NCBI GenBank assembly: GCA_028293645.1
Contig: JAQGOK010000182.1
Location: 1-34,800, forward strand
Length of the DNA stretch: 34,800 nucleotides
DNA from: Chthoniobacter sp.
GTDB lineage: Bacteria > Verrucomicrobiota > Verrucomicrobiia > Chthoniobacterales > Chthoniobacteraceae
Direction: 5' to 3'
A program made the position numbers and the translations under genes. The notes under the pieces were generated by a model that saw only the letters and a program-made list of their open reading frames with translations, made no database searches and was not told the DNA's origin. This document shows, piece by piece, positions 26,485 through 34,405 of this stretch; position 1 is the first letter of the stretch; the number at the start of each line of letters is the position of its first letter.

Positions 26485-27660
26485 TTACTTGGCGGCCTTC
26501 TTCAGCGCGGCAGCCTTGTCCGTGGTTTCCCACGTGAGATCGGCGTCGTCTTTGCCGAAGTGTCCGTAGTTGGTCGTCTTCGAGTAGATGGGGCGCAGGA
26601 GGTTGAGTGCGGCGACGATGTCGGCGGGCTTGAAGCTGAAGGTCTTCAGGACGGCTGCGAGGATGGCGTCGTCGGAGACCGTCCCGGTGCCGAAGCTATC
26701 GATGTGGACGCTGACCGGCTGCGGATGGCCGATCGCATAGGCGAACTGCACTTCGCATCGCGCCGCGAGCCCGGCGGCGACCACGTTCTTGGCAACCCAG
26801 CGGCCCATGTAGGCGGCGCTGCGATCGACCTTTGAAGGATCCTTGCCCGAAAAGGCGCCGCCACCGTGCCGGCCCATTCCGCCGTAGGTGTCCACGATGA
26901 TTTTGCGGCCGGTTAGCCCGGTGTCACCCTGTGGCCCGCCGACGACGAACTTACCCGTCGGGTTAATCAAATACTCGGTGTCCTTGGTCAGCATGCCTTT
27001 CGGAAGAACGGCCTTGATCACCTTCTCGATGCAAAACTTTTCGATTTCCGCGTGTTCCGCATCCGCGGCGTGCTGGGTGGAGATGACCACGTTCGTGATG
27101 CGGGTGGGCTTGCCGTCCACGTATTCCACGGAAACCTGCGACTTCGCGTCCGGGCGGAGCCACTTCGCGGCTTTGCCGGCTTTGCGGATTTCCGTCAGCT
27201 TCCGGCCGAGGCGATGCGCATACATGATCGGCGCCGGCATCAACTCTTCGGTCTCGTTGCTGGCGTAGCCGAACATGATGCCCTGATCGCCGGCGCCCTG
27301 CTCAGCGTGCTTCTTGCCCTTGGCCTTCTTGGCGTCAACGCCCTGCGCGATGTCCGGAGACTGCGCGGTCAGGATATTCTGCACAAAAATCCGGTCGGCG
27401 TGGAAGACGTCGTCATCATTGACGTAGCCAATCTCCCTTACCGCATCGCGGACGATCTGCACGTAATCGAGCTTCGCCTGGGTCGTGATCTCGCCGCCGA
27501 CGATCGCGATGTTGCTCTTCACGTAAGTCTCGCAAGCTACCCGGCTCTTTGGATCCTGCGTGAGGCAGGCATCGAGAACCGCATCCGAGATCGTGTCAGC
27601 GACTTTATCGGGGTGACCTTCACCGACGGATTCAGAGGAGAAAATGTAGCTGCGGGACAT
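26485..27660 (-). CDS. metK: S-adenosylmethionine synthetase
   Basis: A 391-residue enzyme that makes SAM from methionine and ATP. Motifs are [20 protein letters not shown] (ATP-binding His and Asp), [15 protein letters not shown], the phosphate-binding loop [15 protein letters not shown] with [10 protein letters not shown], and GHFGKDD near the C terminus. Length is typical (380-400). It is the first gene of the metK-ahcY operon and is divergent from an ArsR-methyltransferase regulator gene. The 374-bp spacer (27661-28034) carries no gene but holds two sets of repeated motifs. I looked for known SAM and SAH riboswitch signatures before the ATG and did not recognise one. Confidence 0.98.
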   Translation of the reverse strand: MSRSYIFSSESVGEGHPDKVADTISDAVLDACLTQDPKSRVACETYVKSNIAIVGGEITTQAKLDYVQIVRDAVREIGYVNDDDVFHADRIFVQNILTAQSPDIAQGVDAKKAKGKKHAEQGAGDQGIMFGYASNETEELMPAPIMYAHRLGRKLTEIRKAGKAAKWLRPDAKSQVSVEYVDGKPTRITNVVISTQHAADAEHAEIEKFCIEKVIKAVLPKGMLTKDTEYLINPTGKFVVGGPQGDTGLTGRKIIVDTYGGMGRHGGGAFSGKDPSKVDRSAAYMGRWVAKNVVAAGLAARCEVQFAYAIGHPQPVSVHIDSFGTGTVSDDAILAAVLKTFSFKPADIVAALNLLRPIYSKTTNYGHFGKDDADLTWETTDKAAALKKAAK

Positions 27661-27701
27661 GCGGGATGGAGTGGGTTCGGAGCGGGTGGGTGGTTCGAGG
27701 A

Positions 27702-27719
27702 GTCAATCAACGTATTGAC
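27702..27719. promoter_or_regulatory. Inverted repeat just upstream of metK, candidate operator
   Basis: GTCAAT (27702-27707) and ATTGAC (27714-27719) form a perfect inverted repeat around a 6-base spacer, 41 bases before the metK ATG. Dyads of this size are typical of ArsR-family operators, and an ArsR-type gene lies opposite. The binding protein is inferred, not shown. Confidence 0.45.
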
Positions 27720-27840
27720 CGATCATGATGCGGTGTTAGGTAGCGGATCGTCGGGGAACGTCAACCGGGAAGTGCATGGCGTCGCGCGGCTGTGATCAGG
27801 CGGTTTCCGTGGATAGACCGCGAAGAATCGGCGGGATATG

Positions 27841-27879
27841 TCTGAAACCGTCGCGCCGTACTTTCAGACCATTTTCAGA
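27841..27879. promoter_or_regulatory. Three phased copies of TTTCAGA/TCTGAAA, candidate operator
   Basis: TCTGAAA (27841-27847) is followed by TTTCAGA at 27862-27868 and again at 27873-27879. Start-to-start distances are 21 and 11 bases, that is two turns and one turn of helix, so all copies face one side. They lie between metK and the ArsR-methyltransferase gene, about 156 bases before the latter. Possible autoregulatory site. Confidence 0.4.
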
Positions 27880-28034
27880 TCCAGGCTGTGTCCTGCCGGA
27901 CGTTCGCCCACGCCCGCCAGTGCATCGTCTCGTGAATGGAAAGGGAGCTGCATCCGGGAGGTTCGGAACGATCGGCCGGTTGTGGGGGGCCGCTTACATT
28001 GACGCGCAGAGCGCGGCCGCTAGCGTGGACGCCC

Positions 28035-28958
28035 ATGCCGTCGCTGATCAAATCCCTCGCTTTGCTCGCGGATGAGACCCGGCTGCGGCTGCTGTTGCTC
28101 TTGCGAGCGGAGGAACTTTCCGTGGCGGAGATCCAGGAAGTGCTCGGGATGGGGCAGTCGCGGATTTCCAATCATCTCGCGCAACTCCGTCAGGCTGGTT
28201 TTCTCGAAGACCGACGCGCAGGGAAGAATATTTACTATGTCATGGCGAAGACGGCCGGCGGGCCGGAACTGGCGCCGATCCTCGCGGCCGCCGAGTCCGA
28301 GATCGCCGATGCGGCGCGCGATCGGACTGCGCTCCAGGTCTTGCTGAACAAACGCAACGATCGCGCCCGCGAATATTTCAACCAGCTGGCGGGGAAGTTC
28401 GGGCGCGCCTATTGCCCTGGGCGCACTTGGGATGGTGTGGCGCATCTGCTCTTTACGCTCATCCCGGAACTCACCATCGCCGATCTCGGTGCGGGTGAGG
28501 GGACGCTGGCTCAACTCCTCGCGAAGCGGGCGAAGAAGGTGATCGCCGTCGATAGCTCAGAGAAGATGGTCGAGTTCGGCAGTAATCTTGCGAAGAAGCA
28601 CGGTTTTGCGAACCTGGAGTATCGGCTCGGCGACATCGAAGACCCGCCAATTTTGGCCGCGACGGTGGATCTGGCGCTATTCAGCCAGGCCCTGCACCAT
28701 GCCGCCCGACCCGAACGCGCGATCGCGGCTGCGCATCGGATCCTGAAACCGGGAGGAAAGCTGGCGATTCTCGATCTGCTCCAGCACCAGTTTGAAGAAG
28801 CTCGCGAACTGTATGCCGATCACTGGCTCGGATTTAGCGAGGCAGACCTGCACCGGTTTTTGGAGGGCGCTGGTTTTCGGGAGATCGACGTCCGGGCTGT
28901 GGCGCGCGAACCACAGCCGCCCCATTTCCAGGTGCTGTTGGCGACCGCTTTGAAGTAG
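28035..28958 (+). CDS. ArsR-type HTH fused to SAM-dependent methyltransferase domain (putative SAM-cycle regulator)
   Basis: A 307-residue two-domain protein. Residues about 1-75 are a winged helix of the ArsR/SmtB family (LIKSLALLADETRLRLLLLL, GMGQSRISNHLAQLRQAGFL, DRRAGKNIYYVM). The usual metal-binding ELCVCDL-type segment reads ELSVAEI with no cysteines, so it is probably not a metal sensor. Residues about 115-300 form a class I methyltransferase fold with motif I IADLGAGEGTLAQLLAKRA (148-166), VIAVDSSEKMVEF, and FSQALHHAARPERAI. The start at ATG 28035 fits the HTH. It is divergent from metK-ahcY. ArsR-type regulators of SAM/SAH recycling (SahR in Proteobacteria) control exactly these genes, so a SAH- or SAM-sensing repressor is a good hypothesis. 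It could instead be an active methyltransferase with regulatory DNA binding. Confidence 0.85.
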   Translation: MPSLIKSLALLADETRLRLLLLLRAEELSVAEIQEVLGMGQSRISNHLAQLRQAGFLEDRRAGKNIYYVMAKTAGGPELAPILAAAESEIADAARDRTALQVLLNKRNDRAREYFNQLAGKFGRAYCPGRTWDGVAHLLFTLIPELTIADLGAGEGTLAQLLAKRAKKVIAVDSSEKMVEFGSNLAKKHGFANLEYRLGDIEDPPILAATVDLALFSQALHHAARPERAIAAAHRILKPGGKLAILDLLQHQFEEARELYADHWLGFSEADLHRFLEGAGFREIDVRAVAREPQPPHFQVLLATALK

Positions 28959-29302
28959 ATAGCCGCCGCAAGCCAACCTACGTCACCGGCGGTGTGAATG
29001 TGCTGTGTATATGGTCAATGTCTTTCGCATTCCACCGCCGTTTCGCCGCACCTTCGCTTCGTGAAGTCGTCGCGCCAGTCCAACCGCCGCCACCCTTTGC
29101 CTGTAGGAGCGGGTGGAGCAGATGCGCCTGGCCGATTGGCGGAAAATAACCGCCGGCGCGTATCTCCGGGAGACCTTGTTCGCAGCGGAAGCTGCATCGG
29201 CCGCGCCGTTGGACAATATCTCTGAACGGATCACCGTGTGCGCCTACCCGGAATCCCACGGTCGCCCAGAGACTGGTGCCTGGAGCGGAGGAACGTTCGA
29301 TT

Positions 29303-29400
29303 CAACCCCAGTGGGGTTGGCGCCCTTCGGGGAGAACCCAGGGTAAGCGCTCCTCCGTCGCGCCAACCCTGGGCTGGTTGATGCAACGCCTTCGGCGTTG
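29303..29400. repeat. Three-hairpin intergenic repeat element
   Basis: Within the 494-bp gene-free stretch 28959-29452 lie three perfect stems. CAACCCC/GGGGTTG (29303-29319) and CAACGCC/GGCGTTG (29384-29400) each have a 3-base loop. Between them CCCAGGGT (29337-29344) pairs with ACCCTGGG (29366-29373). From general knowledge this 'CAACCCC...CCCAGGGT...ACCCTGGG' arrangement recurs between genes in many environmental genomes and yields spurious short proteins. Short open frames crossing it were therefore not called. The rest of the stretch (28959-29302) shows nothing I can support. Confidence 0.8.
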
Positions 29401-29452
29401 GCGCCCAAGAGTGCATGACCCGCTCTAGCTCTGCGCTATGAGTGCCGCCGGC

Positions 29453-31639
29453 TTACTCAAGCCGGGAACGTTGCGAACGCCGGAAGCCCGCCAAAACCGC
29501 CATCCCGCCCAGCATTGCCACCCAAGCGCCCGGCTCGGGCACAGCGATGAGCGCCACGTCGTTGCCGATGCCATCCGACCCAGCGCCTGCGAAGTTTGCC
29601 AAATAGGTGAGCTGAAAAGCCTGGCCGTTCACGGTGAAATTCGAGGCGTCAAAGGGCGCATTGTTCAGTGTGCTGAACGTGCCAGTCACCGGAGTGCCAC
29701 TGTTGTTTACCACGACGAAAAGCGTGCTGCCTTCCGCGAAAACCGGCGTCCCCTGCAGCGTCAGCTTTAGATCCCCACCAGCGAGGCTCACCCCGCCACT
29801 CGCCACGAGCCGATCGTAGCCAGCCGCTGATTCGCCGCCTGCTGTCGAGCCGCCGATCTGGAGGGACAAGTGCCCGCCGTTCGTGATCGTCAGTGCACCC
29901 GTATTCAGGATTCCCGCGACGTTCGCGGTGTTTCCTGGATCAACCGTTCCGCCGCTCGCCGCCGGGTCGCCTGTGCCGTTCGCGGTTACGTTTCCCACGG
30001 TGCCTGAACCGCCGAAAATGGCTGAGGTCGCTGGGGTCGCCGCACTTCCGACGGTGACTGGGCTGCTGCCGGAGATCGATCCGCTGACCAGCAGACTGCC
30101 TGCGTTAACCACGGCGCTCGTTACATTATACGAACCAGCCAAAACCTGAGTGCCAGCCCCGTTCTTGGTCAGGGTGCGCGAGACGTTTACTCCGCTAAAA
30201 CTGCCGCTGTAGGTTGCGGCGCTCGCGTTGTTGCCGTTGATCGTCAGATTCCCGCCATTGAGGATGGGCCCGGAGCCAGCGAGCGAGCCAACCGTGTCGT
30301 TCACATTATTCATATCCATCGTGCCACTGGGGCCGATGGTGATTTGCGAACTGTTCCCAAGGCCCGCTGCGGAGACGTCATACCGCAACGTGCCGGCATT
30401 GATATTCGTCGCGCCAGTGATCGTCCATTCTTTCTGGATGGAGAGAGTGCCAGTCCCGACCTTGGTGAACTGACCGGCTCCGGCGATCACATTGCCGTAG
30501 GTGGTCGAGGTGTTGTCGCTACCAACGGTGAAGACGCGGCTCGCCGCGACGCTCACGCTGCCATTGAGGGCCGCGGGAGGCGCACCCGTTAAATTCGTGG
30601 CGTTGAGCGACTCCGTAAGGGTCAAAGTGCCTAGGTCAACCTGAACCGCGCCGGTGAACGTGGTCACGTTATTTGCATTCTGAAGGTTCAATCCGCCCCC
30701 GCTGACCAGAGTGATTTTGCCGGAGCCCGAAAGAGGCCCGGGAAGGGTGATCACGCCTCCGCCGCTCCCGAAGAAAGTGCCTCCGCTCGGCCCGATCGTG
30801 ATTCCCCGATTGGCGTGCAGTGTCAATAACACGCTCAACCCGAGAGAACCGCCGTCGAGGGTGATTGCATCCGGAGTTTCGGTAGCCGGCACAGCGCCGA
30901 ACCCCGTCTCAAAGTTAGCTCCAGATACGTTGCCGATGCGGAACAAACCCTGTTTTACTACGAGCTTGGAATAGGTGTTGTTCGCTTGGTTCGCTCCTTG
31001 CACCCGGATCTCATTCACGCCTGTCTTGGTTAACGTCCCCGTTCCGAGGATGGTCCCAGTGTAGAGGCTTACAAAATTCGGGGTGCCGCTGCTGCTCGTG
31101 TAGTCAATGGTCCCGCCGTTTGCACCCACGATGATCGGCGTCGTTCCGGGGAGGAAGGCCAAGGCATTCGTGACGTTGGTATTGCGGATTGTTCCCCCAT
31201 TCAGCACCACGCCGCCAGTGGAGCTGATCTGCGCGGACGCGGGAATTGAAACCCGTGCCGCCGTGTTAATTGTGAGCTGTCCAGTGCCCAAGGTGATTGC
31301 TCCGCCGGTGAAAGTGATGTCGCCTTCTTCGACCGTCACCGCACTCGCCGTCTGTGCAGTTCCTAAATTCACTGTGAAAGCTCCCGTCGCGTCGCTGCCA
31401 GCCGAGAAAAACCCCGAGTCGCCAGACTCCCATGCGACGGGCGAGCCGGTGCCATCAGCGAGAGGATTCCAGTTCAGGTCCGCGGTGTTCCACTCGCCGG
31501 CCGGAGCGACACCCGCGCCGATCGTCACACCATTCAAGTCCCAGAATTTGTCCGCCGCAGTGAGCGAGAGCGGCGCGGTGACTGCGATGAGACTGGCGAG
31601 GATGGCGGAAGAGGGCGAGCGGCGGCTTGATTTTGACAT
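29453..31639 (-). CDS. PEP-CTERM-anchored autotransporter-associated beta-strand repeat protein
   Basis: A 728-residue surface protein. The signal peptide (about residues 1-28, with the hydrophobic run AILASLIAVTAPLSLTAA) is followed by DKFWDLNG, the usual opening of this group. The body is a Gly/Thr/Ser/Asn-rich beta-helix-like array with PATR-type repeats such as GTLTKTGVNEIRVQGAN, FTKVGTGTLSIQKEWTITG and TLTKNGAGTQVLAGSYNVT. The end is a sorting tail: VPEPGAW, a hydrophobic helix (VAMLGGMAVLAGF) and RRSQRSRLE. The tail predicts processing by an exosortase, which is not in the window. The function is likely extracellular or outer-surface; no enzyme motif is seen. ATG 31639 starts the signal peptide. 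It is divergent from the DUF1080 gene across a 278-bp spacer with no supported element. Confidence 0.9.
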   Translation of the reverse strand: MSKSSRRSPSSAILASLIAVTAPLSLTAADKFWDLNGVTIGAGVAPAGEWNTADLNWNPLADGTGSPVAWESGDSGFFSAGSDATGAFTVNLGTAQTASAVTVEEGDITFTGGAITLGTGQLTINTAARVSIPASAQISSTGGVVLNGGTIRNTNVTNALAFLPGTTPIIVGANGGTIDYTSSSGTPNFVSLYTGTILGTGTLTKTGVNEIRVQGANQANNTYSKLVVKQGLFRIGNVSGANFETGFGAVPATETPDAITLDGGSLGLSVLLTLHANRGITIGPSGGTFFGSGGGVITLPGPLSGSGKITLVSGGGLNLQNANNVTTFTGAVQVDLGTLTLTESLNATNLTGAPPAALNGSVSVAASRVFTVGSDNTSTTYGNVIAGAGQFTKVGTGTLSIQKEWTITGATNINAGTLRYDVSAAGLGNSSQITIGPSGTMDMNNVNDTVGSLAGSGPILNGGNLTINGNNASAATYSGSFSGVNVSRTLTKNGAGTQVLAGSYNVTSAVVNAGSLLVSGSISGSSPVTVGSAATPATSAIFGGSGTVGNVTANGTGDPAASGGTVDPGNTANVAGILNTGALTITNGGHLSLQIGGSTAGGESAAGYDRLVASGGVSLAGGDLKLTLQGTPVFAEGSTLFVVVNNSGTPVTGTFSTLNNAPFDASNFTVNGQAFQLTYLANFAGAGSDGIGNDVALIAVPEPGAWVAMLGGMAVLAGFRRSQRSRLE

Positions 31640-31917
31640 GAAAGAGGTCGGTGAGAGCAGGTGGTCAGGTCCGAGTGGACCCGGAGACAAAGCGATCCGG
31701 CTAGCATTCTACAGGCCAGGGATCCGTTTGCTGGCGCGGGTATCCTTCATGCCTTGGGTACGAGCAACTAAAAATATTTCCAACGGACGGCTGGCGGTCG
31801 AGGGACCGCGGCTCGCCCTGTAGCGAAAAGCTCACGATGGCTGACTTCAAACTCCGCGCGGCGGGCATTGGCGCGAAAAGCTTGCCCCACCAGGTGCGCA
31901 GCGGTGAGGCTCGATCG

Positions 31918-32526
31918 ATGATCCTCCCCGCTTCACTGCTCATCCATTCACGCCGCTGTGCGGTCCTCTTCGCGCTCGCTTTGGCGCTGTTACCGTCACC
32001 GGTGAAGGCGGCTGATTTCAAACCGGAACCTGGCTACGTCAGCCTCTTCAATGGCAAGGATCTTACCGGGTGGGGCTACAAGAACGGCGCCGCGTTCGAT
32101 GGGAAAACGGAGAGCAGTGATGGCCGGTATTCGGCCAAAGAAGGGATGATCGTTGTGAACCCCGGCACCGGCCTGGCGCAGATGTGGACCACGAAAGAGT
32201 TCCCCAAGGACTTCCATCTCAAGCTGGAATTCCGTGCGGCGGTGAACGCCGATAGCGGCGTTTTTCTTCGCAAGCCGCAGCTCCAGTGCCGCGATTACCT
32301 GGTCGCAGGGCCTTACAAGACGCTCAAGAATTACAAACCACAGGAATGGAACACGATCGAGGTCACCGTGAAAGACGGCGTCGCGCATTGCACCTGCAAC
32401 GGTGAGGTCCTGGAGGCGGCTCTGAAACTTCCGGAGACTGGGCCAATTGGGCTCGAAGCCGATCGCGGTCAGATGGAATACCGGAACATCCAGCTCAAAG
32501 AGCTTCCCGCCAGCGCCGCCCCCTAG
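31918..32526 (+). CDS. DUF1080 (3-keto-disaccharide hydrolase-type) secreted protein
   Basis: A 202-residue exported protein. A signal peptide of about 33 residues (LLIHSRRCAVLFALALALLP, ending VKA) is followed by a single DUF1080 lectin-like jelly-roll domain: GYVSLFNGKDLTGWG, YSAKEGMIVVNPGTG, KDFHLKLEFRAAVNADSGVF, CRDYLVAGPYKTLKNY, EWNTIEVTVKDGVAHCTCNG and GPIGLEADRGQMEYRNIQLK. Members of this family include 3-keto-glucoside hydrolases and carbohydrate-binding proteins, and are greatly expanded in Planctomycetes and Verrucomicrobia. ATG 31918 starts the signal peptide. It converges with a glycoside-hydrolase-like gene 27 bases away. Confidence 0.92.
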   Translation: MILPASLLIHSRRCAVLFALALALLPSPVKAADFKPEPGYVSLFNGKDLTGWGYKNGAAFDGKTESSDGRYSAKEGMIVVNPGTGLAQMWTTKEFPKDFHLKLEFRAAVNADSGVFLRKPQLQCRDYLVAGPYKTLKNYKPQEWNTIEVTVKDGVAHCTCNGEVLEAALKLPETGPIGLEADRGQMEYRNIQLKELPASAAP

Positions 32527-32532
32527 TAACCC

Positions 32533-32548
32533 GCCCGGATAAGCGGGC
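32533..32548. terminator. Short GC hairpin between convergent genes
   Basis: GCCCG (32533-32537) pairs with CGGGC (32544-32548) around GATAAG, within the 27 bases that separate the convergent DUF1080 and GHL10 genes. The position suits a bidirectional terminator, but there is no T-tract on either strand. Confidence 0.35.
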
Positions 32549-32553
32549 AGAAC

Positions 32554-34272
32554 TCAAGGCTCCTCGACGACGCGGATATACGCCTGGGCGCCCCAGGCGG
32601 CTGGCACGGTCCACTCATAAGTGCTGCTTCCAGTCGTGGCGCTGACTCCAGAGGCGATGGGCGACCACTGTCCGGGCACTGCGGCGCCTTCGATGCGATA
32701 GGTGCGGCCCGGAAGTGAGTTCCACGAGATCGTCAGCTTGTTCGCCGGTGCCGGGGTGCGGACGAGCGAGGTAATGCGAAACGGGAGTCGTTGCACACCG
32801 AGCGAACGTTGCGCCACGGTTGCACCGGTCACGGCGACGTTCTGCGTGACCGGAGCGTACCCGGGGCGAGTTACGGTGGCGGTGTAATTGCCAACCGGCA
32901 GATCGACCGCACCGAAAAATCCGTTCGCATCCGCCAGCAAAGACCGATCCACGGGACCCGCCAGGCTGATCGTCGTTCCGTCGAACTTCGTGTCCAGCCC
33001 GTTGCCGACGAAGCCCATCAGATGACCACGCGCGGTGTTCGTCTTCCAAGGCATGGAAGGAGTGGCGACGGGGTTGGCGAAAACGGGAGTGCCGCCCGGA
33101 TCATAGCTTTCTGCGGTGACATCATCGGTGAACGCGGCCCACGTTTCCGCCCGCGATATGCCGTCCACATTGGGAACGGCGTACGAGTAGCCGACTACAC
33201 CGGACGAGGTTTTCCCGCCGGCACTGGAGCCGCGCGCGATCTTGACCTTCGCGATCGTGCTGCTGATGGGATTGTTGTACCAGCCCATGCCCAGCGCAGC
33301 CATGCGGTTGTACTGGCGTTCACGAGTGAAATTGGCCCAGCCGCTGAAGCCGCTGTTGGAGGTGCCGTAAACCATCGGGCACGCGAGATCCAGGATGCCT
33401 TCCTCCATCCAACCGCGCCAATCCTGTAACACTCGCCCGTAAGCTTCCGTATTCTGCCACGCGGTCAGACTCGCATTTTCTGCCGGTGCGGTGCCCCACG
33501 GAATCAATGCCGCAGAGATGCGCACGTGTGGCTTCGTCGCCCAAGCGTGCAGATACAGCCTCCGCACGAGCGCCGTGACCTGATCGCGTCGCCATTGGAG
33601 CCATACCGAGTCGTTGATGGCCGGGGTGGTCGTGCGGTTCTTCAGCTTTTTGAACCGCGCGACGCTCACCGGATTGTATCCCCACGGCTGCGAGTTGAGG
33701 GATGAGCTGTGCTCCGAGTAGCGGACGTAATCGAGATGGATCCCATCGACATCGTAGCGATTAAGGATGTCGGCGGCGACGTCGAAGGTGTGCGCCTGCA
33801 CTTCGGGGTGACCCGGATCCAGCTGGTAGTTGCTGCTGTCGAACTGCGCGCCGACGTTGTTTTGCGTAAGCCACTCAGGATGGAGGTTGAAGGGATGAGT
33901 CGGTTGACTGGGTGGGATGTTCCCGTTGTTCCAGATGTTGTACGTGACCATCCATGCGTGGACCTCGAGCCGTTCGGGGCCTGCATGTGCTTTCGTGATG
34001 AGATCGGCAAGCGGATCGAACCCGGCAACCACATCCGTGGCGACTGGCTCGAGGCCATCGCGGTAATAGGCGTCCCCGCGCTTGCGCACTTCCACGAAAA
34101 GCGCGTTGCAGTTGGCCGCGCGAGCCGCTGCGACCAAGGCACTCGTTTCACTGCTATTCCGCAGACCGGCGTGAAAAGTATCCGCCCACATGCCACGCAT
34201 CTCCTGCCCGAAGGCCATCGCCGGCGCGCAGCACCAAAGTAACGCGAGAGTTTTCGAGGGAGAGAAGAACAT
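32554..34272 (-). CDS. GHL10-type glycoside hydrolase with C-terminal carbohydrate/adhesion modules
   Basis: A 572-residue secreted protein. The signal peptide MFFSPSKTLALLWCCAPAMA is followed by a GHL10 (DUF187/FenI-like) TIM-barrel: EMRGMWADTFHAGLRN, ANCNALFVEVRKRGDAYY, LEVHAWMVTYNIWNNG, and the family's likely active-site stretch VDGIHLDYVRYSEHSS (about 195-210), then ISAALIPWG and ILDLACPMVYGTSNSGFSGW. A carboxypeptidase-regulatory-like beta domain follows (about 425-485: LLADANGFFGAVDLPVGNYT, VTRPGYAPVTQNVAV). The C-terminal module (about 498-572) has TYRIEGAAVPGQW, often seen at the end of verrucomicrobial secreted proteins. The enzyme probably cleaves a surface or environmental glycan; specificity is unknown. 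ATG 34272 starts the signal peptide. Confidence 0.88.
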   Translation of the reverse strand: MFFSPSKTLALLWCCAPAMAFGQEMRGMWADTFHAGLRNSSETSALVAAARAANCNALFVEVRKRGDAYYRDGLEPVATDVVAGFDPLADLITKAHAGPERLEVHAWMVTYNIWNNGNIPPSQPTHPFNLHPEWLTQNNVGAQFDSSNYQLDPGHPEVQAHTFDVAADILNRYDVDGIHLDYVRYSEHSSSLNSQPWGYNPVSVARFKKLKNRTTTPAINDSVWLQWRRDQVTALVRRLYLHAWATKPHVRISAALIPWGTAPAENASLTAWQNTEAYGRVLQDWRGWMEEGILDLACPMVYGTSNSGFSGWANFTRERQYNRMAALGMGWYNNPISSTIAKVKIARGSSAGGKTSSGVVGYSYAVPNVDGISRAETWAAFTDDVTAESYDPGGTPVFANPVATPSMPWKTNTARGHLMGFVGNGLDTKFDGTTISLAGPVDRSLLADANGFFGAVDLPVGNYTATVTRPGYAPVTQNVAVTGATVAQRSLGVQRLPFRITSLVRTPAPANKLTISWNSLPGRTYRIEGAAVPGQWSPIASGVSATTGSSTYEWTVPAAWGAQAYIRVVEEP

Positions 34273-34405
34273 CAGGGTCGAAACGCTTGGTGCGCGGAAG
34301 CAGCGCTTCGAAGCAACGGACATTGGTGACGCAATCTGCACGGGTTCGCCAGTCCTTCTCCGCCCTCAGAACTTGCGGAAAGTTCTCGTCCGACCGGCGA
34401 TTGTC

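Noticed and set aside
27661..27800. SAM or SAH riboswitch before metK
   Set aside because: I could not match the leader to any riboswitch consensus I know; only a short dyad is visible. A covariance search would decide.
29113..29346. 77-codon frame crossing the three-hairpin element
   Set aside because: Its C-terminal half is a translation of the repeat element, a known source of spurious small proteins.
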